In this document: positions 7,960 through 16,843 of the stretch, in pieces
How the letters are laid out: each line of letters opens with the position of its first letter
Numbering within the stretch: the first letter of the stretch is position 1
Assembly (NCBI GenBank): GCA_903857865.1
Contig: CAIOGO010000020.1
Coordinates: 169,064 to 233,063, forward strand
Reading direction: 5' to 3'
Source: an uncultured bacterium
GTDB taxonomy: Bacteria; Bipolaricaulota; Bipolaricaulia; UBA7950; UBA9294
Length of the DNA: 64,000 nucleotides
The notes under the pieces: model-generated
Database searches by the model: none
Told to the model about the DNA's origin: nothing
Seen by the model: the letters and a program-made list of their open reading frames with translations, nothing else
Made by a program: the position numbers and the translations under genes

Positions 7960-9536
7960 TTGGCCTCCCTGTTGCCTGAGAGTCTTCCAACGAGCTCGCA
8001 AGCCGCTGAGGTGGCCCGCGCGTTGCTGGTGCATACGAGCGCCCCCGCGTCGCGGAGAGTCGTTTCCTGATCTTCAAGACCCTGCGGGTCCCCGTCCGTC
8101 CCGCAGACAGACGCGATGACCGCGAGGTGCCCGCCTCGCCGCTCGGCGCCCGCGCGTGCACGTCGGATCGCGTCTGCCAGATCGCCGGCCGGGTCCTGCG
8201 CGGCGCCATACCCCAAGATCACGTCCAGGAGGAGAACGGCGGCTTCTGCATCCTCGCCTACAGCCAGAACGTGGGCCCTGCGCTGCGTGGCGTCGATCAT
8301 CGGGTGCGGTCTCCCCTCGGTGAACTCGTCGGAGCCCATGTCGACGAGCGTGTGCTCGCAGCACGCGTCTCCCTCGACCCATGCGTGCATGCTGGGCAGG
8401 GGAGCGTTGGAACCTGCCGTCATTCCCCGGTCTCTCAGGATCTGCTGAGCCTGGTAGCAGAACGTACCTCCCGCGAACAGCCCGCGGATGTACTTCTGCT
8501 CAGAGTTCATTCTCTCCGCCTCGGCACCAACCCATCCCCGTACGTCCACGGCCGCTGCCGTCGCGGACAGGTCAGATGCGCCCATCGCCCGCAGGGCCAT
8601 GGCTGCCGCTTCGTCCAGCGTGCGGGCGACAAGCGTCGAGGAACCGCGTGGCCGCGTCACAGCTTCCGCGCCGAGAAGACAGACGACGGTCGGCTTGGAA
8701 CAGCCCGCGAGAACAGCCATCAGCGAAGGCAGAGTCCTCGCACCTGGCGGCTTCGACAAGACGACGATCGCTCGTGTCCCTTGATCCCATTCGAGCGCCC
8801 GCACAGCCGCCAGGGTGGAGATGCCGCCGATGGCGTCGGAGAGGTCTCGGCTACCCGTGCCCAACGCGTGCGAGATGCCCGATCCCGCTCGATGCACGAG
8901 GCAAGTGAACTCCTGAAGTCCCGTGCCCGAGGACGCAACGACGCCGATTGGCCCCCGGCGCACGACGTTCGCGAAACCCAACCCGATGCCGGCGACGATC
9001 GCGGAACCGCAGTCCGGCCCCATCACGATCAGCCCGGCCTGCGCCGCCTTCCGCTTCAGGGCGAGCTCGTCCTCCACGGCGACGTGATCGCTGAACAGAA
9101 AGACGTTGAGGCCCGCGTCCAGCGCGACGTCAGCCTCTCGAGAGGCATAGTGCCCCGGCACAGAGACCAGCGCCACGTTGGAGGCCGGCTGCCTGGTCAA
9201 CGCCTCGCGCCATGACGATGCGGAGATGGAGGAGACGGCATCCTCGTTTCGCACGAGGTGCGAGTCGAGATCGTCGAAGACGCTGCGGACAGCGTCTCGC
9301 TCCCCGCGCAGCGCAAGGACGAGGTCGTTGGCTGTGGCCTCTCTGAGCCCGGCGGGATCGAAGCCTAGGTCGAGGAGCATCTTGCGGTTATTCGCCGTCG
9401 CCATCACGGCCGCCGCATCCTCGATCCCCGGAAGCTTGGCCAAGCGGCTGGCGACGGACATCAGGAACACCGAGTCGTAGTACCGGTTCTTCCGGATCGC
9501 GACATCGCTGGTCGCGTTGCCTCTCCCGTTTCCCAT
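7956..9536 (-). CDS. fdrA: FdrA-family protein (oxamate carbamoyltransferase subunit AllF-like)
   Basis: 526 residues, related to the succinyl-CoA synthetase alpha fold. An N-terminal domain (to about 110) is followed by a CoA-binding-like Rossmann domain with DAGLNVFLFSDHV, MGPDCG and VVASSGTGLQE, then a ligase-CoA-like C-terminal half (about 300-520). In E. coli FdrA acts with YlbE and YlbF; these were assigned as the subunits of oxamate carbamoyltransferase, which converts oxalurate plus phosphate to oxamate and carbamoyl phosphate. Start ATG 9536 has CGGAGGG 9 nt upstream; the frame is open further upstream but runs into AllG. Gap to AllG is 16 nt. Confidence 0.85.
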   Translation of the reverse strand: MGNGRGNATSDVAIRKNRYYDSVFLMSVASRLAKLPGIEDAAAVMATANNRKMLLDLGFDPAGLREATANDLVLALRGERDAVRSVFDDLDSHLVRNEDAVSSISASSWREALTRQPASNVALVSVPGHYASREADVALDAGLNVFLFSDHVAVEDELALKRKAAQAGLIVMGPDCGSAIVAGIGLGFANVVRRGPIGVVASSGTGLQEFTCLVHRAGSGISHALGTGSRDLSDAIGGISTLAAVRALEWDQGTRAIVVLSKPPGARTLPSLMAVLAGCSKPTVVCLLGAEAVTRPRGSSTLVARTLDEAAAMALRAMGASDLSATAAAVDVRGWVGAEAERMNSEQKYIRGLFAGGTFCYQAQQILRDRGMTAGSNAPLPSMHAWVEGDACCEHTLVDMGSDEFTEGRPHPMIDATQRRAHVLAVGEDAEAAVLLLDVILGYGAAQDPAGDLADAIRRARAGAERRGGHLAVIASVCGTDGDPQGLEDQETTLRDAGALVCTSNARATSAACELVGRLSGNREAK

Positions 9537-9552
9537 GGCGCGCCGCCCTCCG

Positions 9553-10803
9553 CTACCCTCCGTGCTTCGCCGCGAAGCGGCGCACGGCCTTCTCAAAGCA
9601 CTCCATCGGCGGGCGAACCAAGCCGGCACCGATGATGGGGTGTCCCGGCTCCCTGTGTGCCATCGCCGTGTCAATGACGGGCGCGATGCCCGTCTTCACG
9701 ACCTTGCGAACGTCGATACCTACGGCCGTCCCCTCGAACCCCAACGCGGGAATCAAGTACTCGCCGCTTTGGCCAATGCAGATCTGCCGCATCTGCCGAC
9801 TGTAGTTGAGTGCCTCGTCCGGCGTCCCGCCGACGAAGCTCAGGATTCCAGGCGCGCCTCCGAGAACGAATCCGCCCCAGCCCACAGTTTCTGTGATGGC
9901 CGAATCCCCCATGTCGAGTCCCGCGTCGGCTTCGCTGAACCCGGGGAGGAAGAGGCCGTGAATCGCGGGGGCGGGACCGACGAACCACTCGTCGCCAAGA
10001 TCACTCACCTGAATGCCGAACTCCGTCCCATTCCGCGCCATCGCCGTGACCCCGGTGCTGTAGGGGATCGCTCGCCCAGCGTCGGCAATCGACTTCGCCG
10101 CCGCCATCGACAACCCGAGAAAGAGGAGGTCGTGGCCGCCCAGATACCCTAGCGTCGCCGCCAGTTGCTCCTGGGGGAGGCCGGCCTTCACGAGGGGGAC
10201 GGCCATCGCGCAGGCAAACAGCTTCGACGCGGCAATCGGGCGATTGTGAAGCTCGTCGCCCATCTGCAGCGCCTTGGTGATGATTGGCTTCAGCGCAACC
10301 CCGCCGGCACTTCTGACGGCCTTGCGCAGCGCCGGCGCCCAGACGTCACGCCACGTGACAAGTCCCTGCAGCGCTTCGGATCCGTAGTCGCCGAACTGCT
10401 GCCGGCCCTCCACCTGGCGGCAGAACGAACGGTTCCCGAAGGCTCGGTTCTCGACCACGAACACCCACATCGACCGCGTGATCGTCCCGGCCATGGGGCC
10501 GACGGCCTGATGGTGGTGGTTCGGTTCGAACGAGATCTCGCCGCCGCGGAGCAGCGCCTCCGCTTCGGCGCCGTCTTTCGCCCACCCTTCGAACAACGCA
10601 ATGCCGATGCACGCCCCTCGTTGGGCGCCGCTCATTCGCTGCCACTCTACGGGAGGGCCGGCGTGAAGGATCATCCGATCCCGAAGCCCGGGAATGACGT
10701 CCCCCGCCGGGGCGACGTCCACCAGGACCGGATCCCCCGCGTTCATCCGCCGCAGGAACTCGGCATTCGCGTCCTCGATGCGTTGCTTTAGATCAGCTCC
10801 CAT
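9553..10803 (-). CDS. DUF1116 protein (oxamate carbamoyltransferase subunit AllG/YlbE-like)
   Basis: 416 residues matching the DUF1116 family through its length: MILHAGPPVEWQRMSGAQRG, AVGPMAGTITRSMWVF, QMGDELHNRP, TAMARNGTEFGIQVS and GDSAITETVGWGGF are family hallmarks. Partner of FdrA and AllH in the proposed oxalurate-cleaving complex. Compared with E. coli YlbE the N-terminal ~60-residue module is missing and seems to be encoded separately at 7786-7959. The start ATG 10803 lies inside the end of the upstream gene (11-nt overlap), with a GGAGGTATCC Shine-Dalgarno. Confidence 0.87.
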   Translation of the reverse strand: MGADLKQRIEDANAEFLRRMNAGDPVLVDVAPAGDVIPGLRDRMILHAGPPVEWQRMSGAQRGACIGIALFEGWAKDGAEAEALLRGGEISFEPNHHHQAVGPMAGTITRSMWVFVVENRAFGNRSFCRQVEGRQQFGDYGSEALQGLVTWRDVWAPALRKAVRSAGGVALKPIITKALQMGDELHNRPIAASKLFACAMAVPLVKAGLPQEQLAATLGYLGGHDLLFLGLSMAAAKSIADAGRAIPYSTGVTAMARNGTEFGIQVSDLGDEWFVGPAPAIHGLFLPGFSEADAGLDMGDSAITETVGWGGFVLGGAPGILSFVGGTPDEALNYSRQMRQICIGQSGEYLIPALGFEGTAVGIDVRKVVKTGIAPVIDTAMAHREPGHPIIGAGLVRPPMECFEKAVRRFAAKHGG

Positions 10804-11809
10804 GGATACCTCCCGCAGCGATCCTCATCCGAATCCCTCCCGACGATTCGACTAACGGCCGACGTTCGCGACGAGCCGCCACGTCGCCGTTCTCCGTCGA
10901 GGGCACGTCGCTCAACAGCGCGGCCGAAAGCCCCGCCAACATGTCCCATCCCGATGTGTGACCAATCCGAATCACGCGCTCAGCCTGCCGCGCAATGCCC
11001 TCACAAGAGCCTCCCATCAACGTCTCCCGCGCCAGGGCATGCAACGGCTCCGGGCCGTACCCTGCGGCGAGATCGGACAGGATCGCGTGACTAATCCTGT
11101 TCGTCAGCATCGATGCGCTGGTGACCCAATCCCTCACCATGTCCCGGTCGATCCACGTCTCGTCGAAGTCCGCGCATTCCTGCTGCCGCAACCCAAACAA
11201 GAGTCCGCCAAGGAAGTCGTCGCCCGACGGCGTCAGCCCCTCGCCGAGCCCTACGAGAGCGCTTCCCGCAAGCAGCAGGCCCGCGGCATCGCGCGCCCGC
11301 AACGCGCGCACGACGTCCCTGACGCGACCGCTCGCCAGATCAAGCCAGCCACCCATCTGCCCTTCTCCCGCTCTACCCAAACGTTGCGCGCTGGCTGCAA
11401 ACCCGAACACCAGCTGCGCCAAACCCCGCGGCTGATACCGCAGCGTGAGCGCGCCAAGTCCGCGCGTCAACGCTGCTGCCCCCCCATCCGACGTTACGGA
11501 TGCGCTCCCCGAGGGAGCCGCCTCCCAGACGGCTCCGTCCAGGGCGATCAAGACGTGCCGGCCGCAGCGGAGGACGGATCCGTCGCGCCGGCAGACATCG
11601 CCTTCCCGCAAGCTCCCCTTGTCCAGCGGTACGAGCACACACCGGCGATGAAGAATCGAGCCGGGCGGCGACAGCCACAGGATCTCACCCTCCGGCTCTT
11701 CAAGATACGTCGCTCGAGATCCCGTCCCAATGACCCGAGCCGTGAAGTTGGAGCGCCCCAGTTCGCGATCGGCGAATCTTCCCACAGTCAGGACGCGCGT
11801 GACCTGCAT
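10793..11809 (-). CDS. DUF2877 protein (oxamate carbamoyltransferase subunit AllH/YlbF-like)
   Basis: 338 residues. The DUF2877 hallmark LVGLGEGLTPSGDDFLGGLL lies near residue 200, a Gly-rich acidic motif probably at the active site. Third subunit of the AllFGH set. ATG 11809 is chosen because AAGGAGAG lies 9 nt upstream; an in-frame upstream ATG at 11839 lacks one. It follows the BMP binding-protein gene by 105 nt; that gap holds a strong hairpin (11868-11900). Confidence 0.82.
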   Translation of the reverse strand: MQVTRVLTVGRFADRELGRSNFTARVIGTGSRATYLEEPEGEILWLSPPGSILHRRCVLVPLDKGSLREGDVCRRDGSVLRCGRHVLIALDGAVWEAAPSGSASVTSDGGAAALTRGLGALTLRYQPRGLAQLVFGFAASAQRLGRAGEGQMGGWLDLASGRVRDVVRALRARDAAGLLLAGSALVGLGEGLTPSGDDFLGGLLFGLRQQECADFDETWIDRDMVRDWVTSASMLTNRISHAILSDLAAGYGPEPLHALARETLMGGSCEGIARQAERVIRIGHTSGWDMLAGLSAALLSDVPSTENGDVAARRERRPLVESSGGIRMRIAAGGIHGS

Positions 11810-11867
11810 GGGCTCGCTCTCCTTCGACCTTGCTGCCAACCGGAAGACTATCGGACGCAGCCGCCAG

Positions 11868-11900
11868 GGCGGCGCCGCGCTTCGATCGCTCGGCGCCGCC
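11868..11900 (-). promoter_or_regulatory. Strong intra-operon hairpin after the binding-protein gene
   Basis: GGCGGCGCCG (11868-11877) and CGGCGCCGCC (11891-11900) form a perfect 10-bp GC stem with a 13-nt loop, 15 nt past the stop codon of the ABC binding protein. No T-run follows, so a stabiliser or partial attenuator that raises binding-protein yield over downstream genes is more likely than a full terminator. Confidence 0.6.
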
Positions 11901-11914
11901 AGGCTGTTCCCTTC

Positions 11915-13000
11915 CTACTGAGGCGACCCGATGATCCCCTCGACCAACCAGTCGAAGTCGCCCATCTTCTCATTGCCCCAGGCCTCGCCTTCGGCAATGC
12001 GGACCACGCCGTTCTGATCCTTGATCGGACCGGTGAACGGATTCAGCAACCCTGCGTTGAAGCCCTCCGTAACAGATAGGACGAACTCCCGCACGTTCTG
12101 CGGAACGCTCGGTCCAAACGGCGCGATCTCGAGGAACCCCTCGGCGAGGCCCATACGGATGAACCCCGGTGCCCAGGTCCCGTCGATGACCTTCTGCGCG
12201 TTCTGGGTGTAGAAGTCGCCCCAGGTAAGGCCCAATCCTGTGACCCAGCCGGTCGGAGCGAACTGCTGCGATTCGAGAGACATGAAGCCGATCGAGTACA
12301 CGCCCGCCGCTTCCGCCGCCTGCAGCACGGCAATTGGCGAATCGAGGTGCATGGTGATCACATCGCAACCCTGGTCAATCAGTGCCTGCGTGGCTGCGGC
12401 CTCCTTGGTCGTGTCGCCCCAGCTGAATGTCCAGACGAGATGCGTCTCGACATTCGGATTGACGGCCCGCGCCCCGAGATGGAACCCATTGACGTTGCCG
12501 AGCGTGAAGCCGAGCGGCATGCCGGCGACGAAACCGAGCTTGTTCGTCTCGGTCATCATCCCCGCGGCAACGCCCATGAGGAAGAACGTCTGCTGCGTCT
12601 TTGCGAAGTAGTTCCCGAAGTTCGCACGCACTTCCCATCCGCCGGGGTGAATGAACTTCACGTCGGGATGACGTTCCGCCACGGCAATCGCCGGGTACTG
12701 GAACGGGAATCCCGCCGCGATGATCAACTTCGCGCCCTGCTGGATCATGGTTTCCATGACACTCTCGGCCTCGGAGTCAGATACGTACTCCGCCACGATG
12801 ACCTTCACGCACGGCAAGTTGCGCTGCACTTCCATCAGCGCGTCGTAGTGCGACTGGTTGTACCCCGCGTCGTTCTTGGCTCCGCCCATCAACATGCCGA
12901 TGGTCAAGCATGGATCGGCGGCCGACGCAGACGCGCCGAACACGGCCGCAGCCGAGAGCACGAGAAGCAACGTAAGAGCAAAACGATTGAGCCCTCTCAT
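11915..13000 (-). CDS. BMP-family ABC transporter substrate-binding (lipo)protein
   Basis: 361 residues with a signal peptide (hydrophobic FALTLLLVLSAAAVFGASASA). The mature part has the BMP/PnrA fold pattern: IGMLMGGAKNDAGYNQSHYD at the start, AEYVSDSEAESVMETMIQQG, and KLGFVAGMPLGFTLGN in mid-protein. BMP-family receptors are known to bind nucleosides and related compounds. The lipobox is not obvious (no Cys directly after the signal), so it may be a free periplasmic protein. GGAGGA precedes ATG 13000. It belongs with two permeases and a double ATPase encoded upstream. Confidence 0.9.
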   Translation of the reverse strand: MRGLNRFALTLLLVLSAAAVFGASASAADPCLTIGMLMGGAKNDAGYNQSHYDALMEVQRNLPCVKVIVAEYVSDSEAESVMETMIQQGAKLIIAAGFPFQYPAIAVAERHPDVKFIHPGGWEVRANFGNYFAKTQQTFFLMGVAAGMMTETNKLGFVAGMPLGFTLGNVNGFHLGARAVNPNVETHLVWTFSWGDTTKEAAATQALIDQGCDVITMHLDSPIAVLQAAEAAGVYSIGFMSLESQQFAPTGWVTGLGLTWGDFYTQNAQKVIDGTWAPGFIRMGLAEGFLEIAPFGPSVPQNVREFVLSVTEGFNAGLLNPFTGPIKDQNGVVRIAEGEAWGNEKMGDFDWLVEGIIGSPQ

Positions 13001-13107
13001 GGTCCTCCTCCTTGCGAATACCTTTCACGATCCTGTTCCGCTCGTTCCACCGCCGCGACTCTCGCCACCGACCACCTCCCTACCCATGCAGAGCTGCACG
13101 TCCAACG

Positions 13108-14025
13108 TCAATCCTCTCCGTAGTACACGCGCCCAAGACCGCCCGGCGCCGCGGACCGTCGCGATCCCGCCCACAAGACGAGAACACCGAGGGTCAGGAC
13201 GTAGGGAATCATGTTGAGCAGGAAGGGCGAAATCCCCGTGCCCTGAGCCTGCAGCTGCAACTGAAGTGTCACCGCGCCGCCGAAAAGCACGGCGCCGACG
13301 ATCGCCCGCAGGGGATGCCAGCGCGAGAAGATCACGAGCGCCACGGCGATGAATCCCCGCCCGCCCGTCATCCCTTCCGTCCACGCCATCGCCAACGCGA
13401 GGGACAGATGCGCGCCGGCAAGCCCCGCGAGACACCCATTCAAGAACTGGGCCTGATATCGCAGAAGATCCACTCGCCTACCCGCTGCGTATGCAGCCGT
13501 TGGGCTCTCCCCCACCGTGCGAAGACTCAGCCCCCAACGCGTCCGGAAGAGGGCCCACCAGACGAGCACCGCCACGGGCACGGACAGGTAGACGAGAACG
13601 TCGTAGCTGAACATCGTCTTCGTTACCCACGGCAGCTGGGCGAGCCCCGGGATCTGATACCGCGCCAGCCCGACGATTCGCTTGCCGATGTATGCCTTCC
13701 CGATCAGCGCGCTCAGCCCGATGCCAAGGAACATGAGAGCCAGACCACTGGCCAGCTGGTTCGCGCGGCGCGTGACAGCAAGGTACGCGTACAGCATGTT
13801 GAACACCCCGCCGGCCAGCACGGCTATCGCGACCCCCAGGAATGGGTTCCCCGTCTCGGCCGTCACGGCGAACCCGACGGACGCGCCCACGAGAAGAATC
13901 CCCTCCAACCCAAGGTTGACCATCCCTGCCCGCTGGCCGATCACCTCGCCGAGCGTCGCGTAGAGCAGCGGAACGCCGAACATGATGCAGCCGGAGACCA
14001 CGCCTCGGATCAGCGTCCACGTCAT
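13108..14025 (-). CDS. ABC transporter permease, BMP/nucleoside type (second permease)
   Basis: 305 residues, about 8-9 hydrophobic helices, with the family features TLGEVIGQRAGMVNLGLEGI at the N-terminus and RTRWGLSLRTVGESPTAAYA in the cytoplasmic coupling loop. Start ATG 14025 overlaps the stop of the first permease (ATGA, 14022-14025) with GGAGGAAGGC upstream. The reading frame is open for another 129 codons upstream, but that is the shadow of the other permease. Forms the heterodimeric membrane channel with the neighbouring permease. Confidence 0.9.
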   Translation of the reverse strand: MTWTLIRGVVSGCIMFGVPLLYATLGEVIGQRAGMVNLGLEGILLVGASVGFAVTAETGNPFLGVAIAVLAGGVFNMLYAYLAVTRRANQLASGLALMFLGIGLSALIGKAYIGKRIVGLARYQIPGLAQLPWVTKTMFSYDVLVYLSVPVAVLVWWALFRTRWGLSLRTVGESPTAAYAAGRRVDLLRYQAQFLNGCLAGLAGAHLSLALAMAWTEGMTGGRGFIAVALVIFSRWHPLRAIVGAVLFGGAVTLQLQLQAQGTGISPFLLNMIPYVLTLGVLVLWAGSRRSAAPGGLGRVYYGED

Positions 14026-15077
14026 GCCTTCCTCCTTCTCCAGAAATGCGGCTGGACGAGCACGACGAACAGAATGATCGCCATGAGGACGTTGACCGCC
14101 GCAAACGGGACACCCTGGGTCAACTGCAGCACGCTGCCGCCGGAGAAGACGACGGCCAACAGGAAGGACATCGCCAGCATCCCGAGCGGACTTCCCCCCG
14201 CGAGCCAGCTGATCATGAACCCGACGAACCCATACCCAGGAGAGAAACCGGCTCGCAGACGGCCGTACAGCGCCGACACCTCGGCCATGCCGGCCAGTCC
14301 GGCAACCCCTCCCGCGACGAACAGGACCACGACCATGGTTAGCCCCACTCGGATGCCGAGGCGCCGCGCCGCCTCCGGGTTTCCGCCGATGGCGCGCATC
14401 TTGAGTCCCCACTCCGTCCGGTACACGACGAACCAGTAGGCCGCGAGGGCCACCAGCGCAAGGAGGAGGCCAAGGTGAATCCGCGTGTCTCCGAATCGGG
14501 GCAGCCGGGCGGCGGCGGGAAACGCCGCCGACTGCGGGTACGCGGAGCTATCCGCCGATCGCCACGCCCCATACACGAAATACCCGACGATCAGCGGAGC
14601 GATGTAGTTCATCAGCAGGGTGGAGATCGTCTCGTTGACCCAGCCCTTCGCCCGTAGCAGTCCCGCGATCGCGGCCCAACTGCCGCCGCCGACAAAGCCG
14701 AGGACGACGAGGAGCGGGATGAAGACGCCGGCGGGCAGGGAGGTAAACGTGATGGCGCCCCACGTGGCGAGCCATGCCCCCATGTAGAGCTGCCCTTCAC
14801 CGCCCACGTTGATCAATCCCAACCGCGACGGCAACGCCACGGCGATGGCAGTGAGGAGGAGCGGAATCATCCGCACGATCACTTCGGACAGCCCGTTCGA
14901 GGTCCCGAGCGTGATGTTCATGATATCGACGTAGGCTTTGATGGGATCCTTGCCCGCGACGAGCAAGACGGCCGCGTACGCCGCCAGAGCGATGACGAGG
15001 ATGATGGCGTACCGAGCTGCGGCCAACGCCCAGACCCGTCGCGCCCCGCCTGCAGCCCCGGCCAAAGCACTACGCAT
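14022..15077 (-). CDS. ABC transporter permease, BMP/nucleoside type (first permease)
   Basis: 351 residues with an N-terminal helix ([20 protein letters not shown]), the segment [20 protein letters not shown] and the coupling loop [20 protein letters not shown] typical of this permease family. Start ATG 15077 overlaps the end of the ATPase gene by 8 nt. Partner of the permease at 13108-14025. Confidence 0.9.
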   Translation of the reverse strand: MRSALAGAAGGARRVWALAAARYAIILVIALAAYAAVLLVAGKDPIKAYVDIMNITLGTSNGLSEVIVRMIPLLLTAIAVALPSRLGLINVGGEGQLYMGAWLATWGAITFTSLPAGVFIPLLVVLGFVGGGSWAAIAGLLRAKGWVNETISTLLMNYIAPLIVGYFVYGAWRSADSSAYPQSAAFPAAARLPRFGDTRIHLGLLLALVALAAYWFVVYRTEWGLKMRAIGGNPEAARRLGIRVGLTMVVVLFVAGGVAGLAGMAEVSALYGRLRAGFSPGYGFVGFMISWLAGGSPLGMLAMSFLLAVVFSGGSVLQLTQGVPFAAVNVLMAIILFVVLVQPHFWRRRKA

Positions 15078-16623
15078 CGCAGCTCCCCGTCATGAGATGG
15101 CCGATCTCCTCGCGACAGATCCCGCTTGGCACAGCCGTGCGAACAATCCGGCCCTCGAACAACACGATGAGCCGATCGCTCAGCCCGTAGAGCTCGTCAA
15201 GGTCCTCGGAAACAAGAAGCACCCCCGCTCCTCCATTCCGGATCGCGGTCAACAGTCGGCGCGCCGACATCGCGCTGACCATATCGAGCCCGCGGGTCGG
15301 ATACGACGCCACGACCAAGCGGGGCCGTCGTCCCATCTCTCGCGCGAGGACGGCTCGCTGCAAGTTCCCGCCAGATAGCGTTCGGGCCTGGGCATACACC
15401 GCGGGCTCCCCGAACCCCAGCGCGGCGTACGAACGTTCCACGTCAGCGCGCGCCGCCGCCCAATCCATCGCCAACCCGCCCCGGCGCGAGTACTTCCCAG
15501 GGTTTCCAAGCGCGGCATTCTGCAACAGGGTCATCCACGGCACGGCGCCCATCGCAAGCGGCTCCTCGGGAACGAACCCCACCCCGCTGCGGCGGATGCG
15601 GCCCGCCGACCACCGCGTGGCATCCTCCCCGAACAGAACCTTCCGCCCAGCTTGGCAAGGCAGGAGCCCGAGGATGACGTCCGCCAGTTCGCGTTGCCCG
15701 TTGCCCGAGACCCCGGCAACGCCGACGATCTCTCCAGGCCGCAGGGTGAGGTCGATGTCCTTCACTCCCGTCTGCCCGGCGTGGGCCTTGGACGTGACAC
15801 GGTGCAATTCCAGGAGCGGCGCTGCAGCCTCATCCTGTTGGCATTCGGAGAGGCTGCCGTCAATCGGCGCCGCCGCTTCGAACATCAGGACAACAAGGTC
15901 CTTCTCCGTCGCCTCGCCGCGACTCAGCGTCCCGGCAACTCGGCCGCGCCGCATGACCGTGATGCGGTCCGCACAAGCAAGGACCTCGCGCATCTTGTGC
16001 GTAATGAAGACGATCGAGTAGCCGCTTGCGCGAAGCTTCCCGAACACGTCGAACAGGCTTTCGATCTCGTGTGGCGCCAGCACGCGCGTCGCCTCGTCGA
16101 AGATGAGCATCCTGGCGTCCGCCAAGAGAAGCTTCAGAACCTCCACTTTCTGCTGGTCCCCGATGCACAGATCCCGAACCAAAGCTTCCGGATCGACGTC
16201 CAAACCGTACCGAGCTGAGACCTCTCGAATCCGTTCGGCGATCTTGCGCCTGCGCGGAATCCTGGGGAGATCCGGCAGGTACAGTGAGATGTTCTCCGCC
16301 ACGGTCAGTGCCGGGACGAGGGTGAAGGTCTGGAAGACCATCCCAATGCGAAGACGTCGCGCATCGAGAGGCGATCGGATGGCCTCAGGCTTCCCGTCCA
16401 CGAGAATCTCCCCCTGATCCGCGTGGTAGAAACCGTACAGGATCTTCATCAGCGTGCTCTTGCCCGCCCCGTTCTCCCCAAGCAAGGCATGGATCTCCCC
16501 GTGGCGGATGTCAAGATCCACAGCATCGTTCGCCTGCACGCTGCCGAAACGCTTGGAGATCCCGCGCAGAGAGATGAGCGGGTCTCCGTCGGTCGAATCC
16601 ACGCCACCTAGTCTCTTTGGCAT
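15070..16623 (-). CDS. ABC transporter ATP-binding protein with two ATPase domains (BMP/sugar type)
   Basis: 517 residues with two nucleotide-binding domains in tandem, as in nucleoside and ribose importers. Domain 1: Walker [10 protein letters not shown], signature-like [15 protein letters not shown], Walker [12 protein letters not shown] where the usual P is replaced (DEATRVL). Domain 2: degenerate Walker [10 protein letters not shown], signature [14 protein letters not shown]. Degenerate second-site Walker A is usual for this class. Start ATG 16623 (GAGGAT close upstream) is preferred; an in-frame GTG a few codons later is possible. First gene of the importer operon, about 220 nt downstream of the PucR-type regulator. 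Confidence 0.88.
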   Translation of the reverse strand: MPKRLGGVDSTDGDPLISLRGISKRFGSVQANDAVDLDIRHGEIHALLGENGAGKSTLMKILYGFYHADQGEILVDGKPEAIRSPLDARRLRIGMVFQTFTLVPALTVAENISLYLPDLPRIPRRRKIAERIREVSARYGLDVDPEALVRDLCIGDQQKVEVLKLLLADARMLIFDEATRVLAPHEIESLFDVFGKLRASGYSIVFITHKMREVLACADRITVMRRGRVAGTLSRGEATEKDLVVLMFEAAAPIDGSLSECQQDEAAAPLLELHRVTSKAHAGQTGVKDIDLTLRPGEIVGVAGVSGNGQRELADVILGLLPCQAGRKVLFGEDATRWSAGRIRRSGVGFVPEEPLAMGAVPWMTLLQNAALGNPGKYSRRGGLAMDWAAARADVERSYAALGFGEPAVYAQARTLSGGNLQRAVLAREMGRRPRLVVASYPTRGLDMVSAMSARRLLTAIRNGGAGVLLVSEDLDELYGLSDRLIVLFEGRIVRTAVPSGICREEIGHLMTGSCDA

Positions 16624-16725
16624 ATCCTCACTATGGTCTGACGGATCCCATCGCGCACACCCCGGCCAGACGTCCGCTCGCCGCACGCCGATCGCCGGGG
16701 CCGCACGATGGAGATCCAGCTCCCC

Positions 16726-16753
16726 ATTATGCTTTCCACGTCTCCTCTCGCAA
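16726..16753 (-). promoter_or_regulatory. Candidate promoter of the importer/AllFGH operon
   Basis: On the minus strand TTGCGA (16753-16748), 16-nt spacer, CATAAT (16731-16726). It lies about 100 nt upstream of the double-ATPase gene and downstream of the PucR-type gene, so the operon could be driven separately and be the target of that regulator. Confidence 0.4.
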
Positions 16754-16843
16754 TGGCGAAATCAGACAAGCGAGCGCCCTCGCATTGTGGAGTATCGACA
16801 AAACACCGCCGGACGGCGTGGGCCAAGATGGGGACGCCGAGCG

